A stretch of DNA of 64,000 bases. Origin: Lactarius indigo. Its lineage: Eukaryota; Basidiomycota; Agaricomycetes; Russulales; Russulaceae. Below are positions 47,061 to 57,248 of this stretch, one piece after another. The notes beneath the pieces were generated by a model. The model was not told the origin of the DNA and searched no databases. It saw nothing but the letters and a program-made list of their open reading frames with translations. The stretch is from NCBI GenBank assembly GCA_025766275.1, contig JAFKAC010000044.1, positions 186,001 to 250,000 of the forward strand. Direction: 5' to 3'. The position numbers and the translations under genes are program-made. Within the stretch, counting starts at the first letter, position 1, and every line of letters starts with the position of its first letter.

Positions 47061-47206
47061 ACTATGATATCATCCTGCTCTGGACTCTTGTAACGCCACT
47101 ACAGGGGCGTTGGATACGACCTGTATCAAGTCAGTCAGTTGAACGGTAGTACGAACTCAAAGGCTCGACTTCAGAGAAGGTGATGCACAAGGATCACAAG
47201 GACTCG

Positions 47207-47725
47207 TGTTACGTTTTGAACGGCGGTCTCCATACCCTTACTGTACCGGTTGCAACTACGGCAGTAAGGTAGATTAGTTGTGGACTTACTTATGGTGATA
47301 CGGCAATGCGATAGGAGATATGGTACGATAGCTGACTGATGACTGACGCCACTAGTACTGGTACTAGTAGTATTAGGGTTCGAGATGTTTCTGTGATACG
47401 TTGGACGCTTTACTACTGTGACTCATAGCAGCGCTTCTAAGCCTGCTCGACTTGTATTTAAACTGGCTTGTGAAGACCAAGACATGCCATCTTGGTCTTC
47501 TTGAATCGTCACTTGTTTCTTGTTCTATCTTCTCATATCTTCGCATCCATCTCTCTTTCTTTCTACAAGGTCCGCTAAAGGCTGCAAGTTGAGAGCAAGG
47601 CTTGTCGGCGTGCCTCTGCGCATTTGCTAAGACAAGAGCACGGGTCTCCGTACCATCGTGACTATTTGCTAAGTTGTTATTGCCATCTCGTGCTCAAGTC
47701 GAGCTAACGCTGTGATGGCGTTACA
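47207..47725 (+). repeat. 5' LTR
   Basis: It begins TGTTACGTTTTG and ends GGCGTTACA. It is the same length as the 3' LTR (519 bp) and nearly identical to it; differences are mostly C/T or G/A. Confidence 0.92.
47455..47500 (+). promoter_or_regulatory. LTR TATA box, 11-bp-stem hairpin and predicted RNA start
   Basis: TATTTAAA lies at 47455-47462. A perfect inverted repeat GAAGACCAAGA / TCTTGGTCTTC with a 7-nt loop is at 47472-47500. A start about 34 nt downstream of the TATA box would fall at ATCTTGGTCTT (47489-47499), which is exactly complementary to the primer site at 47728-47738. The start site is inferred, not observed. Confidence 0.65.
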
Positions 47726-47727
47726 TT

Positions 47728-47738
47728 AAGACCAAGAT
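47728..47738 (+). other. Primer-binding site for self-priming (Tf1-like)
   Basis: AAGACCAAGAT begins two bases after the LTR end. It is the exact reverse complement of ATCTTGGTCTT at 47489-47499 in the LTR. No tRNA-type TGG start is seen. In Tf1 the first 11 nt of the RNA anneal to the site behind the LTR and prime minus-strand synthesis; the same length and geometry occur here. Confidence 0.75.
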
Positions 47739-47743
47739 CCATC

Positions 47744-48196
47744 GTGGCCGTAACAACAAGAGATCAGTGGACGAGCTTCCGTCCCTATTCGCTCCATAGA
47801 AGAGGAGATCATAACGTCCCAACACGCTTCCTAGGAGCAGCAAGTTGGAGAGAAAGGCAAGAGGAAACAGGATATTTTGTGGAGTTCAACGGACCAGCCA
47901 GGTTCCGACCCGTTGAGTTCAATTTCGACTACTTGTGCTGGGTAGAGGTTATGTGGAACCCCATAGACTCCCAGTGGGACGCCGTACGACCAGCAGGACT
48001 GAGATATCGCTGTGATATCGACGCACGAGAACTCAACAGTAGGGCAGATTGGGGCCCCATCGATGGACAACTGCAAGAACATATGACAGGAGAAGCAGTA
48101 ACAGACGAAAGCCAGAGTGAAGAAGAAGAAGAAGGACAACAGCCAGACCAAATGGAAAGTAGTGGAGGAGCCATACAAGAACTCCTCATCGAATGA
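47744..48196 (+). CDS. Small upstream frame of the retrotransposon
   Basis: Open for about 150 codons, with no ATG near its start (the frame is open back to the LTR; the first ATG is at about 47,951). It has an aromatic-rich N-terminal half (FDYLCWVEVMWNPID) and an acidic tail (ESQSEEEEEGQQ). It ends 58 bases before the Gag ATG. It may be a separate small protein or untranslated leader. I recognise no domain. Confidence 0.4.
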   Translation: MAVTTRDQWTSFRPYSLHRRGDHNVPTRFLGAASWRERQEETGYFVEFNGPARFRPVEFNFDYLCWVEVMWNPIDSQWDAVRPAGLRYRCDIDARELNSRADWGPIDGQLQEHMTGEAVTDESQSEEEEEGQQPDQMESSGGAIQELLIE

Positions 48197-48253
48197 GCTG
48201 AGTCCGCCCACATCACAGAGCTGGAACCAATTCACATACGGTCACCAGCCATC

Positions 48254-50116
48254 ATGGCTACTATAACACAGACAATGGAACAGGTTGCGCTTGAAGAATC
48301 GCGTGCCATACGAGCAGAGGCACGAGAAATACTCATGCCAATTAATCCTGAAACAGGAGTACGAATGACTGCGGACGATGCCGCAATATTCCGAGCAATA
48401 GGATCTGACAGAGGGGACCCTCCATCAACGAGCCAACCCGTACTGGAACTACCTCCCAGTATAGGAGGACCCAGCGGTGACCCTCCACCACCACCTGGAG
48501 GAGGAATCCCCTTCGACCTCAGAAGAACCGAACCCCCGCAAAGGCCGCCTGTAGGACCACCAGGAGGTGGAGGAGGCGGAGGAGGTGGAGGAGGAGGGGG
48601 CGGTGGAGGAGACACCGGAGGAGGAGGACATCACAACGAAAAATTAACCAGCGAGCCACCTTCTATCTTTGACGGCGACAGACTTAAAGTCGACCAATTC
48701 TTGACACAGTGGCATGTATATTGGGGCATGAACCTAGACACCCCCATCATGCGCAACGACTACAGGAGATGCCTCCTGTTCCTTTCCTATATCAAGGGGG
48801 GAGCAGTAAGCGAATGGGTACTGTCGTTCCTCAACTGGCTCAACAGACAAATACAATGGGGGATCAGCCCCTATATGCGAGATTTATGGGAAGCAGTAGC
48901 CGACGGCTTCAGCCAATGGTTCGAAAATACGCTGGAACGAGAGCAAGCACAGGCAATACTGAGGAAGGGATTTAAGATGTCAGGAGAGGACATCGACAAG
49001 TACGTCAACGACTTTGAACAGCTTGTGCGGAAGGCTCATTACCGCCTTAACGAACCACAAACAATCGACCTGTTCACGTCGGGTCTGCCCAAGGAACTGT
49101 TTAAAAACGCTTTCCAGTTCGACGACCCTGTGACGTTTGACGACTGGAAGCGGGCAGTCCTCAAAAGACAGAAAAACTACATCCACCTCAAGGCCAGACT
49201 GAATGAATATAAGAATACCCCAACGCAGCAGAAAAAGCAGAGTGGCAATGTGGGATGGACCCTTCCGCAAAACCTACCACAAACTAACCCATGGGTGATG
49301 GACACCTCAGCCAATCGCGCCAAAGTACGCCTTGCAGGGTCAGAAGAAATCGACTACAACAAACTGCCGTACACGTGGCCACAACCGCCATTCCCCCCTC
49401 GAGGTGGGCCCAGAGCGCAAGGGCGAGGCCGGGGAGGAAGCAGGAGAGACCTCAGGAACGTATTATGTTATAACTGCAATGCTCCGGGACACCTCTCACG
49501 AAATTGCCCCAACCCTTGCATGCAGAGACAGTGGCAAAATGCCCCCTCCAGCAGTAGAATGACCGAAACAACGGGATACTCACAAGGACCCTTATCACAA
49601 TACGGATATCCCCAAGGGCCCGTATCGCAATACAAACCCTCTTTGCCAGGATACATATCGCCCACACCTAGCACAACACCAATGCCGCAGATCAACGCGG
49701 CAACTACAACAAAAACAGCAGGAGAACAGGCGAAGGAGTGGCTCACACAGGTGGCCAATAGTACAGATGAGGTGAAAGACCTCATACTTCAAGATCTGTG
49801 GGGGAAAAGAGGGTTTTCGGGATGCCTGAACCCGTCAGTCTGGGTGAGGGCTCTACAATGTAATTCTGTAATTGTGACAACGCGCTACCGATCTCTGCAA
49901 ATTCCAGTAACTGTCCACACGAATTACCAAACGACTGAAACCAACGCGTTGGTCAACTCCGGAGCGACCGACAACTTCATCCGACCAAGAATGGCAGCCC
50001 GGGCTGGTGTCCCGGTGCAACTGCTAGACACACCTCGCAAAATATGGAATATAGATAACACGGAAAACAAAGCTGGGTTAATCACTCATTACGTTGATAC
50101 CCTAAACCGTCGCTAA
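48254..50116 (+). CDS. Retrotransposon Gag-protease (interrupted 3' end)
   Basis: ATG at 48254 opens a 620-codon frame. There is a Pro/Gly-rich linker at residues 75-125 with a run of 16 Gly, then a retrotransposon-Gag capsid-like region (about 130-330). A CCHC zinc knuckle CYNCNAPGHLSRNC lies at about 405-418 and an aspartic protease start ALVNSGATDNFI at about 565-576. The catalytic triad Asp of DSGA is Asn (codon AAC, residue 568). The frame's last 7 codons belong to the DNA transposon inserted at 50096, which cuts the protease from the rest of Pol. Without the insertion (850 bp plus the 5-bp target copy, a multiple of three) the frame would continue directly into the reverse transcriptase. 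Confidence 0.85.
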   Translation: MATITQTMEQVALEESRAIRAEAREILMPINPETGVRMTADDAAIFRAIGSDRGDPPSTSQPVLELPPSIGGPSGDPPPPPGGGIPFDLRRTEPPQRPPVGPPGGGGGGGGGGGGGGGGDTGGGGHHNEKLTSEPPSIFDGDRLKVDQFLTQWHVYWGMNLDTPIMRNDYRRCLLFLSYIKGGAVSEWVLSFLNWLNRQIQWGISPYMRDLWEAVADGFSQWFENTLEREQAQAILRKGFKMSGEDIDKYVNDFEQLVRKAHYRLNEPQTIDLFTSGLPKELFKNAFQFDDPVTFDDWKRAVLKRQKNYIHLKARLNEYKNTPTQQKKQSGNVGWTLPQNLPQTNPWVMDTSANRAKVRLAGSEEIDYNKLPYTWPQPPFPPRGGPRAQGRGRGGSRRDLRNVLCYNCNAPGHLSRNCPNPCMQRQWQNAPSSSRMTETTGYSQGPLSQYGYPQGPVSQYKPSLPGYISPTPSTTPMPQINAATTTKTAGEQAKEWLTQVANSTDEVKDLILQDLWGKRGFSGCLNPSVWVRALQCNSVIVTTRYRSLQIPVTVHTNYQTTETNALVNSGATDNFIRPRMAARAGVPVQLLDTPRKIWNIDNTENKAGLITHYVDTLNRR

Positions 50117-50945
50117 ACACAAGAACGACCGGTAAAGGAGTAATATTGGGTTCGAGAAGTTGAGGAATATAGATCCGATAATCCGGCCGATGGCGACTTT
50201 AACCGAAGGCGCACCGACGTGGGACCGAACGAGCCGAAGCCGACCGAGGCAAGAGCGATGAAGTCTTAACGCGACACGGGGCTGCGAATAGCCGAGGTAT
50301 AGCCAAATACGCACACACGGGTGCTTCGCGAAATCAAATAGAATAGATGTCGTAGATAATCGAATAGTAGGATATGAGTGTATGAATAGAATGAAGTCAC
50401 TATGGGCTCCCTGAAGGTTGCTGCTGTTGTACCTGTGGTATAGAGCTATTTATGTGCTGCCGCTCGCCGACCGAATCCGCACCTCGCCGCTTTTCCCTTG
50501 CTGACCGTCCATCTTACTCTCCTGCCTTAAACCCACACCGGTCTGATCCGCTCTTCTCTGGGGTGTCGCCTTACCAACCCTAGGTGCTGCTTTGCCTATT
50601 CGCACCATGGCCGTGCCTGTGATTCTGCTCGGCCGCTCTGGTATGTTGCTATTCGCCATGTTGGCCCTGATCGGTTTCTGGGGCTTTCACATGTACCGCG
50701 CTAATATAGGCACCGTCTCGTACCCCGCGCTGGGGCCGCACCCGTGATTGCAGCCGTAGGCTACCGTTCGCATATGCGGCTAGAATCTTCGGGTGTCTCG
50801 GCCCATCACCACGGGCCGCTCTTCCCGCCGTCGAGAGTGACCGATCGCAATACTCTAGACGGGCCGGTTGGGCTGGTCTGCCGCATATTGTCGTATTAGC
50901 CTAGATCTGTGAAAATTAACGCTTAGCGGCGCGCCGGGTGTATCA
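50096..50945. mobile_element. Non-autonomous DNA transposon nested in pol (850 bp)
   Basis: It interrupts the protease-RT junction between two copies of ACGTT (50091-50095 and 50946-50950). The left terminus reads GATACCCTAAACCGTCGCTAA and the right terminus, reverse-complemented, TGATACACCCGG...CGCTAA, so the ends are imperfect inverted repeats. GC-rich interior without a transposase. The superfamily is not clear to me; the 5-bp duplication call depends on how the palindromic GTTGATAC/GTATCAAC ends are cut. Confidence 0.7.
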
Positions 50946-53900
50946 ACGTTAACCTAGAAGTGAAAACACGAGGACAGATAAAGAAAATGACCTTCCTAGT
51001 TACCGACCTTGGAAGCAAAGACATGGTGCTGGGCTATCCATGGCTAAGCGCCTTCAAACCCCTCATCAGCTGGGCTGCGGCCACTATACACCCAGATATG
51101 CAGCCAGTAGTACTGGCCACTACTGAAGAATTACTCTCCGCAACTACTATTCGTGCATTAATCACCATGGAAAAAGAAGACATAGTACGAGAACTGGAAG
51201 AAGAAACGTTCGCCAAGGCCACAACCTCGACGGAGTTAGCCATACAAGTGAAACAACAGCAGACAGCAGCCGCACTCCCTCCCAAGTACGCCATGTTCAG
51301 CAAACTCTTCAACGAGCAAGCCTCGCACTGCTTTCCCCTGGCAAGACCGTGGGACCACGCAATAGACTTCAAACCATCCGCGCTGGCCGCTATTGATTGC
51401 AAAATATACCCAATGACACAAAAGGAAGAGGGCGAGCTCAAGGAGTTCTTAGAAGAGAAGCTAAAGCAGGGATACTTACGCCCTTCCATCTCTCCGTACG
51501 CGTCCTCCTTTTTCTTCATTAAAAAGAAGGACGGAAAACTGCAACCGGTTCAGGACTACCGTGTCATTAATTCGCACACCATCTGCAACCAGTACCCCCT
51601 GCCGCTAATTCAGGACCTCATCCTTGACCTCAGCAATGCCCATATCTATACGAAGCTCGACATCCAATGGGGCTATAATAATATACGGATCCGCGATGGC
51701 GACCAGGAGAAAGCGGCGTTCAAAACCAAATTTGGCCTTTTTGAACTGACAGTCATGTTCTTTGGCCTCACCAACTCTCCTGCGACCTTCCAGGCAATGA
51801 TGAATCACATCTACTGTGACACAATAGCAAAACATGAGTGACTGGGCACTACGATATGTGTTTACATGGACGATATCGGCATAGCCACTCACTTCGACCA
51901 TGATTTGACAGCCCACGTTGCTGCAGTACACGACGTTTTGAGCATTGCGCAGGAACACGACCTCTACTTTAAGCTTGAGAAATGCCTGTTCCATCAGCCG
52001 CGTATGGATTACCTGGGGGTAATCCTTGAAAGGGGGGTGACCTGAATGGACCCCGTAAAAGTTCAAGGAATCAAAGACTGGCCGATGCCAATGAAGGTCA
52101 AAGACGTCCGATCTTTCCTGGGTTTCTGCAACATTTACAGACTTTTTATCCACGGCTTCGCAACTCATGCCAAACCTCTCACCAAATTGACACGAAAGGA
52201 CAAAGAATGGCGGTGGACGGACGAAGAAGACAAAGCGTTTAACACCTTAAAGCGCCTTGTAACAGAAGAGCCAGTATTGGCACACCCCGTTCTCCAAGAC
52301 CCGTTCGAATTAGAGGTCGACGCTTCGGGCTACGCAGTGGGAGCCGTATTACTACAAAAGAAATCTGACGGAAAACGACATCCCATAGGCTACTACTCCA
52401 CAACGCTCTCCGAAGCGGAACGAAATTACGACATTTACAATCTAGAACTGCTAGCAATAGTCAAGGCCCTACGGAACTGGAGACCACTACTCACAGGAGC
52501 CCTGCACAAGATCAAAATCTATTCAGACCATCTGAACTTACAGTACTGGAAGTCGCCACAGAAGATCAGCAGGCGAGTTGCAAGGGAGGTGCTTGAACTC
52601 TCGGAGTACGACTTTGAGATTCATCACATCAAAGGGAAGAATAATGGCAGGGCGGACGCCTTGTCAAGATGCCCAGATTATGACCAAGGAGTCGGAGACA
52701 ACAGCGAAGTCGTTGTCCTTCTGCCCGAAGTCTTTGTGCGAACCCTCAACACGGCCAGAACACTCATCATCAGCCCAAACTTGCAACAACCGCGACACCA
52801 ACAAGACGCAAAGGTTATTCAACAGTGGGTCAACCCCCATCACCTGAAGAAAATACAAGGAGAGTGGTATAAGGATGGCAGGTTCGTAATCACAGGACCT
52901 GCGTCTGCACAGCGCGTGCTAATACACGACCACCATGATCTGCCAATGCATGGGCACCTGGGGATTGCAAGGACACAATGAATCCTAGAAAGACATTACT
53001 GGTGGCCACGATTATGAAAGGATGTGTACGAATACGTGCAAGGATGCGCAGAGTGCCAGAGAAACAAGGTCAATACAAGGCCAATTCGAGTGGCCTTACA
53101 CCCCATAACACCAGTATTGGAAGCCACCCCGTTCCAAACGGTGGCATTGGACTTCATCACCAAGCTACCCACGTCAAAAGGATACGACAGCATCCTTACG
53201 GTCACCGACCACGACTGCAGTAAAGCTTCGGTTTTCATACCGTGCAAGGAGGAGATCACCGCCGAAGAGACGGCAGCCCTGTACGTCAATCATGTTTTCA
53301 AACAATACAGATTACCACGCAAAGTCATCAGCGACCGTGACCCCCGATTTACATCCAAATTCACCCGAGAAGCATGCCGTATCCTCGGAATACAGCAAAA
53401 CATATCCACAGCATACCATCTGCGCACTGATGGTCAGTCAGAAAGGACTAATCAGTGGCTGGAACAGTATCTACATTTCTGGGTAAACAAGCGTCAAGAT
53501 AACTGGACCACCTATCTACCAATTGCCAAATTCGCGCACAACAATTGGCCGCATGAACATACCAGGCAGTCGCTGTTCCAACTCCTGATGGGGTATGACC
53601 CCTGCGCTGATTGGACTGATAAGCCATCCCCTCTGCCACAAGTAACCGCATGACTGACACAGCTTAAAGTGGCTAGAGACGCCGCCCAACGCCTCATGAA
53701 AAAGGCACAGGAAGCATGGGTGTGCAACAAAGATACGCCCAAGTTTAAAGAAGGCGACCTCGTGTGGCTTGAAGGCAAGCATCTACGGACCAATCAGCCA
53801 ACGGCAAAACTAGTGGCGCAATGCCACGGACCCTTCCGGGTGACACAGGTGATGTCCCCCTATAATTATCGACTGGAACTTCCCACGCAGTGGAGCATTC

Positions 53901-54496
53901 ACCCCATGTTTCACATCGATCTTCTCACACCCTACAAACAAACCCCTTTCCACAGCGAAAGTTTCACACGACCACCACCAGAACTGATTGATGGGGAAGA
54001 AGAATACGAAGTCGAGGCCATTCTGGACACTCAGCACTTTGGCAGGGGGAAACGCCTCCAATACCTCATCAAATGGAAGGGGTACCCAGACTCGGAGAAC
54101 CAGTGGGTCGATAAGAATGATGTCTTCACACTGGAAGTGCTTCGCCTATACCAGGAAACGCAGACACATGGGCAACAAGTTAAAACGAACAGAGCGAAGG
54201 TGGAAGGAAGTCATCCCCTCTTCCTTCGTTCTACCAATACCCACACTCATATGCCTACTTCTCCCCTACGACATGTCACACAAGCGGCACTCCTCAACTC
54301 CCTTGCACAAGACACACACGCCCTTCTGGCTGAAGACGACGACACCGAAGTACCCAACACTCAACTCACACCATGGACGCCTCTTAGACCAGCAGAGGGG
54401 CCCATCACCGTGCAAGAATGGGCACACATTATCACCCGATTCCCCGATCCCACAACACGGCCCGACGATGAGTCATCCATTGTCCACGTCTTCTGA
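50946..54496 (+). pseudogene. Retrotransposon Pol: RT, RNase H, integrase, chromodomain
   Basis: All in the same frame as Gag. End of protease (MVLGYPWLS, about 51,030); RT with YRVINSHT, LDIQWGYNNI, MFFGLTNSPATFQ and the catalytic YMDD at 51863-51874; RNase H with EVDASGYAVGAVLL (about 52,313), AERNYDIYNLELLAIV and HHIKGKNNGRADALSR. The integrase HHCC finger is spread over HDHHDLPMHGH and GCAECQRNK. Its core has ALDFITKLP, ISDRDPRF and DGQSERTNQ (the D, D, E residues). The chromodomain YEVEAILDTQHF...YLIKWKGYPDSENQWV lies at about 54,005-54,115, ending at the TGA 54494-54496. Five in-frame TGA codons (51839, 52043, 52979, 53015, 53651) inactivate it. Chromodomains of this type direct integration to heterochromatin. 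Confidence 0.88.
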
Positions 54497-55914
54497 AACG
54501 AGGCTGGGGAGCGCGAACCCATCGCCACCATCCCCCCAAGTGACGACCTCATCAGCGTTCGCGGAGTTTTCCCACGCAACGAAGAGCACACAAGCGCTGA
54601 TGGAGTACGAGTTGGACGGGTGGAAGAGAGTAGCAGCAGAGTGGCAGAAGGAGCAGCTGAACGCAGCGGCAGCCTGGCTGCGGGAGATGCGAGAACGACA
54701 GGAGAGATGGCGGCTGTTGAGGCTGGCCATGATGACGACGATTACTACCCGGCAAGACACCCCCTCCTTCAAACGAAACGTGACCCTACTAATCCCCTCA
54801 TCACGCCATGGCTTGTCTACACCGACAGCTCCCCCATGTTTCAAGGATGTCTGCGAGTACCCGGTGCAGCACCCACCCGCGACTTCACTGCGGCCGAGGA
54901 CCCGGCACACGTCATTGCACCTGAAGGGTTCCGGGCTAATCGACGACCCCATCATATTGCGTACCCCATCACCAGGCCGGACGGCGTGGAAAGAGACGCC
55001 TCCCATGTTCAACTTATTGGAGGAGCCGAGCCAATGATTTTGGGGGTCATACCAGGTTCGCCCCATGTTTACGGCAAACCCCTCTACGCCGAGCCACACA
55101 TATCGCCGGTACTGCGCCCTATCTACCCGCACAAAGATCTAGTAATCTTTGCCGCCGACAAAATCACCGACCGGGCACTCAACCGTATCAATGACGAGAC
55201 ACTCACAGCGGAGGTAATGCGCTGTCACATGGCAAGCTTTGAGGTAGACCGGCTCCACGCATGGGTGAGTCAACTCCGTGCTATGATCTTGTGCGCGCAT
55301 GTTACGCTCCACCGGTGTTAGTCCGACTTGGACTCTGAAGATGCGTAATCGACTTAGCGAAAGTTAGGCGAATGGGGAACACGTGTCAACCCAACGCAGG
55401 CTGAACAGGGGTACCACTGACACACACTGCAGCAAAAGGATGTAAGAGAAGTATCCCTTGGTGGATACAAGTGGAAGCACACTTAGTCCGAGACTAAGGC
55501 CGACAAGAGACGAGTCAAGTGGTGGATTGAAGAAGACCAAGATGGGGACTCTTGGTCTTCCAAGTCAACTACTTATACAGATACACGTGGGCTTTAAAGC
55601 GCTGCTAGAATGGTAAGTAACCAGTAGCGTAACTAGCTCGAACTCTAGTACAGCTATCCTAGGAATGAGTCATACATGAGTCACAATCACATGCGAACTA
55701 CTATGCTGACTGATGCGAAGTAAGAGTCCATGACTAATACTGATACTGGACCGTAGTCATAACTGGTCATGAGCCGTGTGTAATGAGTCATCAAGTTCGT
55801 ACCGTAACAGCACAGGACGACAAGCGCGACTGCATCTACCGCCTCGAGCGCGCCACAGCGCTGGAGTGCATCGCCGACGAACAGCAGAGTTGGCAACCAA
55901 GGGACTTTCGGTGA
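54468..55914 (+). pseudogene. Retrotransposon ORF3, frameshifted and interrupted by an LTR
   Basis: ATG at 54468 overlaps the end of Pol. The first part (STQALMEYELDGWKRVAAEW, then QLNAAAAWLREMRERQERW) looks helical and charged. Near 54,720 coding quality moves to another frame with DDDDYYPARHPLLQTKRDP, DLVIFAADKITDRALNRIND and DRLHAWVSQL, up to 55,315. After the inverted LTR (55316-55809) the frame seems to resume as QDDKRDCIYRLERATALECI and ends at 55912-55914. The function is unknown; ORFs after Pol occur in some fungal chromoviruses. Confidence 0.5.
55316..55809 (-). mobile_element. Inverted LTR of a related retrotransposon inside ORF3
   Basis: It starts TGTTAGTCC and ends CCGTAACA (TG...CA in both directions). 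On the minus strand it begins TGTTACGGTACG like the other LTRs here, has TATAAG, and shows the same hairpin stem (55532-55560) with a different loop. It separates two parts of ORF3. The flanks ACCGG and GCACA do not match, so I see no target duplication. Confidence 0.65.
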
Positions 55915-55929
55915 GTCGGGGTCTCACAC

Positions 55930-55943
55930 TGAAGAGGGGGTGA
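55930..55943 (+). other. Polypurine tract
   Basis: TGAAGAGGGGGTGA directly precedes the 3' LTR, the expected site for plus-strand priming. Confidence 0.75.
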
Positions 55944-56462
55944 TGTTACGTTTTGAACGGCGGTCTCCATACCCTTACTGTACCGGTTGCAACTACGGCA
56001 GTAAGGTAGATTAGTTGCGGACTTACTTACGGTGATACGGCGATGCGATAGGAGATACGGTACGATAGCTGACTGATGACCGACGCCACTAGTACTGGTA
56101 CTAGTAGTATTAGGGTTTGAGATGTTTCTGCGATACGTTGGACGCTTTACTACTGTGACTCATAGCAGCGCTTCTAAGCCTGCTCGACTTGTATTTAAAC
56201 TGGCTTGTGAAGACCAAGACACGCCATCTTGGTCTTCTTGAATCGTCACTTGTTTCTTGTTCTATCTTCTCGTATCTTCGCATCCATCTCTCTTTCTTTC
56301 TACAAGGTCCACTAAAGGCTGCAAGTTGAGAGCAAGGCTTGTCGGTGTGCCTCCGCGCATTCACTAAGACAAGAGCACAGGTCTCCGCACCGTTGTGACT
56401 ATTTGCTAAGTTGTTATTGCCATCTCATGCTCAAGTCGAGCTAACGCTGTGATGGTGTTACA
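55944..56462 (+). repeat. 3' LTR
   Basis: 519 bp, TGTTACG...GTGTTACA. TATA-like TATTTAAA at about 56,192 and hairpin 56209-56237 are in the same positions as in the 5' LTR. Confidence 0.92.
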
Positions 56463-57248
56463 ACTCAAGTCACTTGGATCATAGAGGACAGCTAAGACAC
56501 GAAGGTCTAGCAAAGGCAGGGATCGCAAGACAAAGAGCACATGAAGGTGTTCCGTCGTAGACAAGTGTAGTATTACACAAGAAGTCTAGTCTACCGTACA
56601 AGCTAGATAGGACTAGGTTTAAATAGATAGTGGCCAATATAATGTCTACAAACAAATGGCGCCATCGCCAGTCTCGGAACAAGGGACAGGATATAAAGAG
56701 AACAAAGGAACATCATACTGGGAATAAAGGCGAATCACGCGGGGTTGCGCGTGATTTAGAACACGACGGAAACTAGCACATGTCAAACTTTATCAGAAGG
56801 GGGCATCGATAAGTAGGGTGCGCGATAGGAATCGGGTAATTGTAAGGTCCGCGTAATCGTACAGGACTCGTATAGTGTAGGGAAGGGAATAGTAATATGC
56901 AAAAGAACGAGTCCAAGGAAAATCGTAACAAGTTCTCACTGCTTGTGTGCCAGACAACTCTCTTGCTTTACCTTGCCTGACCCTCTGTTGCTGCTTCAAG
57001 CACTTCTGCATATCTCACCACAGACTCTTTAGCCCTCTGTGAGTATGCTCTTCTACTGTGCTGTTCATCAGACCCGTCTGCCTCTGGGAGGTGACACCTA
57101 GCTTCGGCTATTTTATCTTACCTGCCCACACGTAATTTTTTGCTTACGTATACTAGTTACAACTTTCCCTCGCTCTCACGTCTGAAGACCAGATTTGTAT
57201 TATGTACTGCCCCGGAATAAAATCGACTCAAAAAAAAAAAAAAAAGAC
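56463..57248 (+). mobile_element. Unassigned flank ending in a poly(A)-tailed insertion
   Basis: The last 20 bases before the tail contain GGAATAAAATCGACTC, a polyadenylation-type signal, followed by 16 A at about 57,233-57,248. The tail abuts the truncated last exon of GTPase copy D (GACTCGTCAGTGCTC...). This looks like the 3' end of a retroposed RNA (LINE/SINE or processed transcript). Its 5' end is unclear; a GACTCGT at about 56,866 could be a target copy but the flank there is not GTPase-like. Otherwise nothing is recognised. Confidence 0.45.

Larger units (their letters stand above)
47207..56462 (+). mobile_element. Tf1/sushi-type Ty3-gypsy chromovirus retrotransposon
   Basis: Complete but inactive LTR element of about 9.3 kb including two nested insertions. 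Order: 5' LTR, 11-nt self-complementary primer site, small upstream frame, Gag, protease, reverse transcriptase, RNase H, integrase, chromodomain, an extra ORF, purine tract, 3' LTR. Gag through chromodomain lies in one reading frame. Flanking bases are ACTCG on the left and ACTCA on the right, a 4-of-5 match compatible with a 5-bp target duplication. The LTRs are 519 bp each and differ only at scattered sites, so insertion is fairly recent, yet coding changes have already killed it. Confidence 0.9.

Noticed and set aside
47726..47750. tRNA-type primer-binding site after the 5' LTR
   Set aside because: No TGG start or recognisable tRNA 3'-end complement; the self-complementary 11-mer explains the site better.
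48232..48615. Minus-strand frame with a long proline run
   Set aside because: Antisense of the glycine run in Gag.
54473..55132. 219-codon minus-strand frame in the retrotransposon
   Set aside because: Antisense to ORF3; no recognisable feature.
47202..56467. Perfect target duplication for the full retrotransposon
   Set aside because: Left flank ACTCG and right flank ACTCA differ at one base, so only a 4-of-5 match can be claimed.
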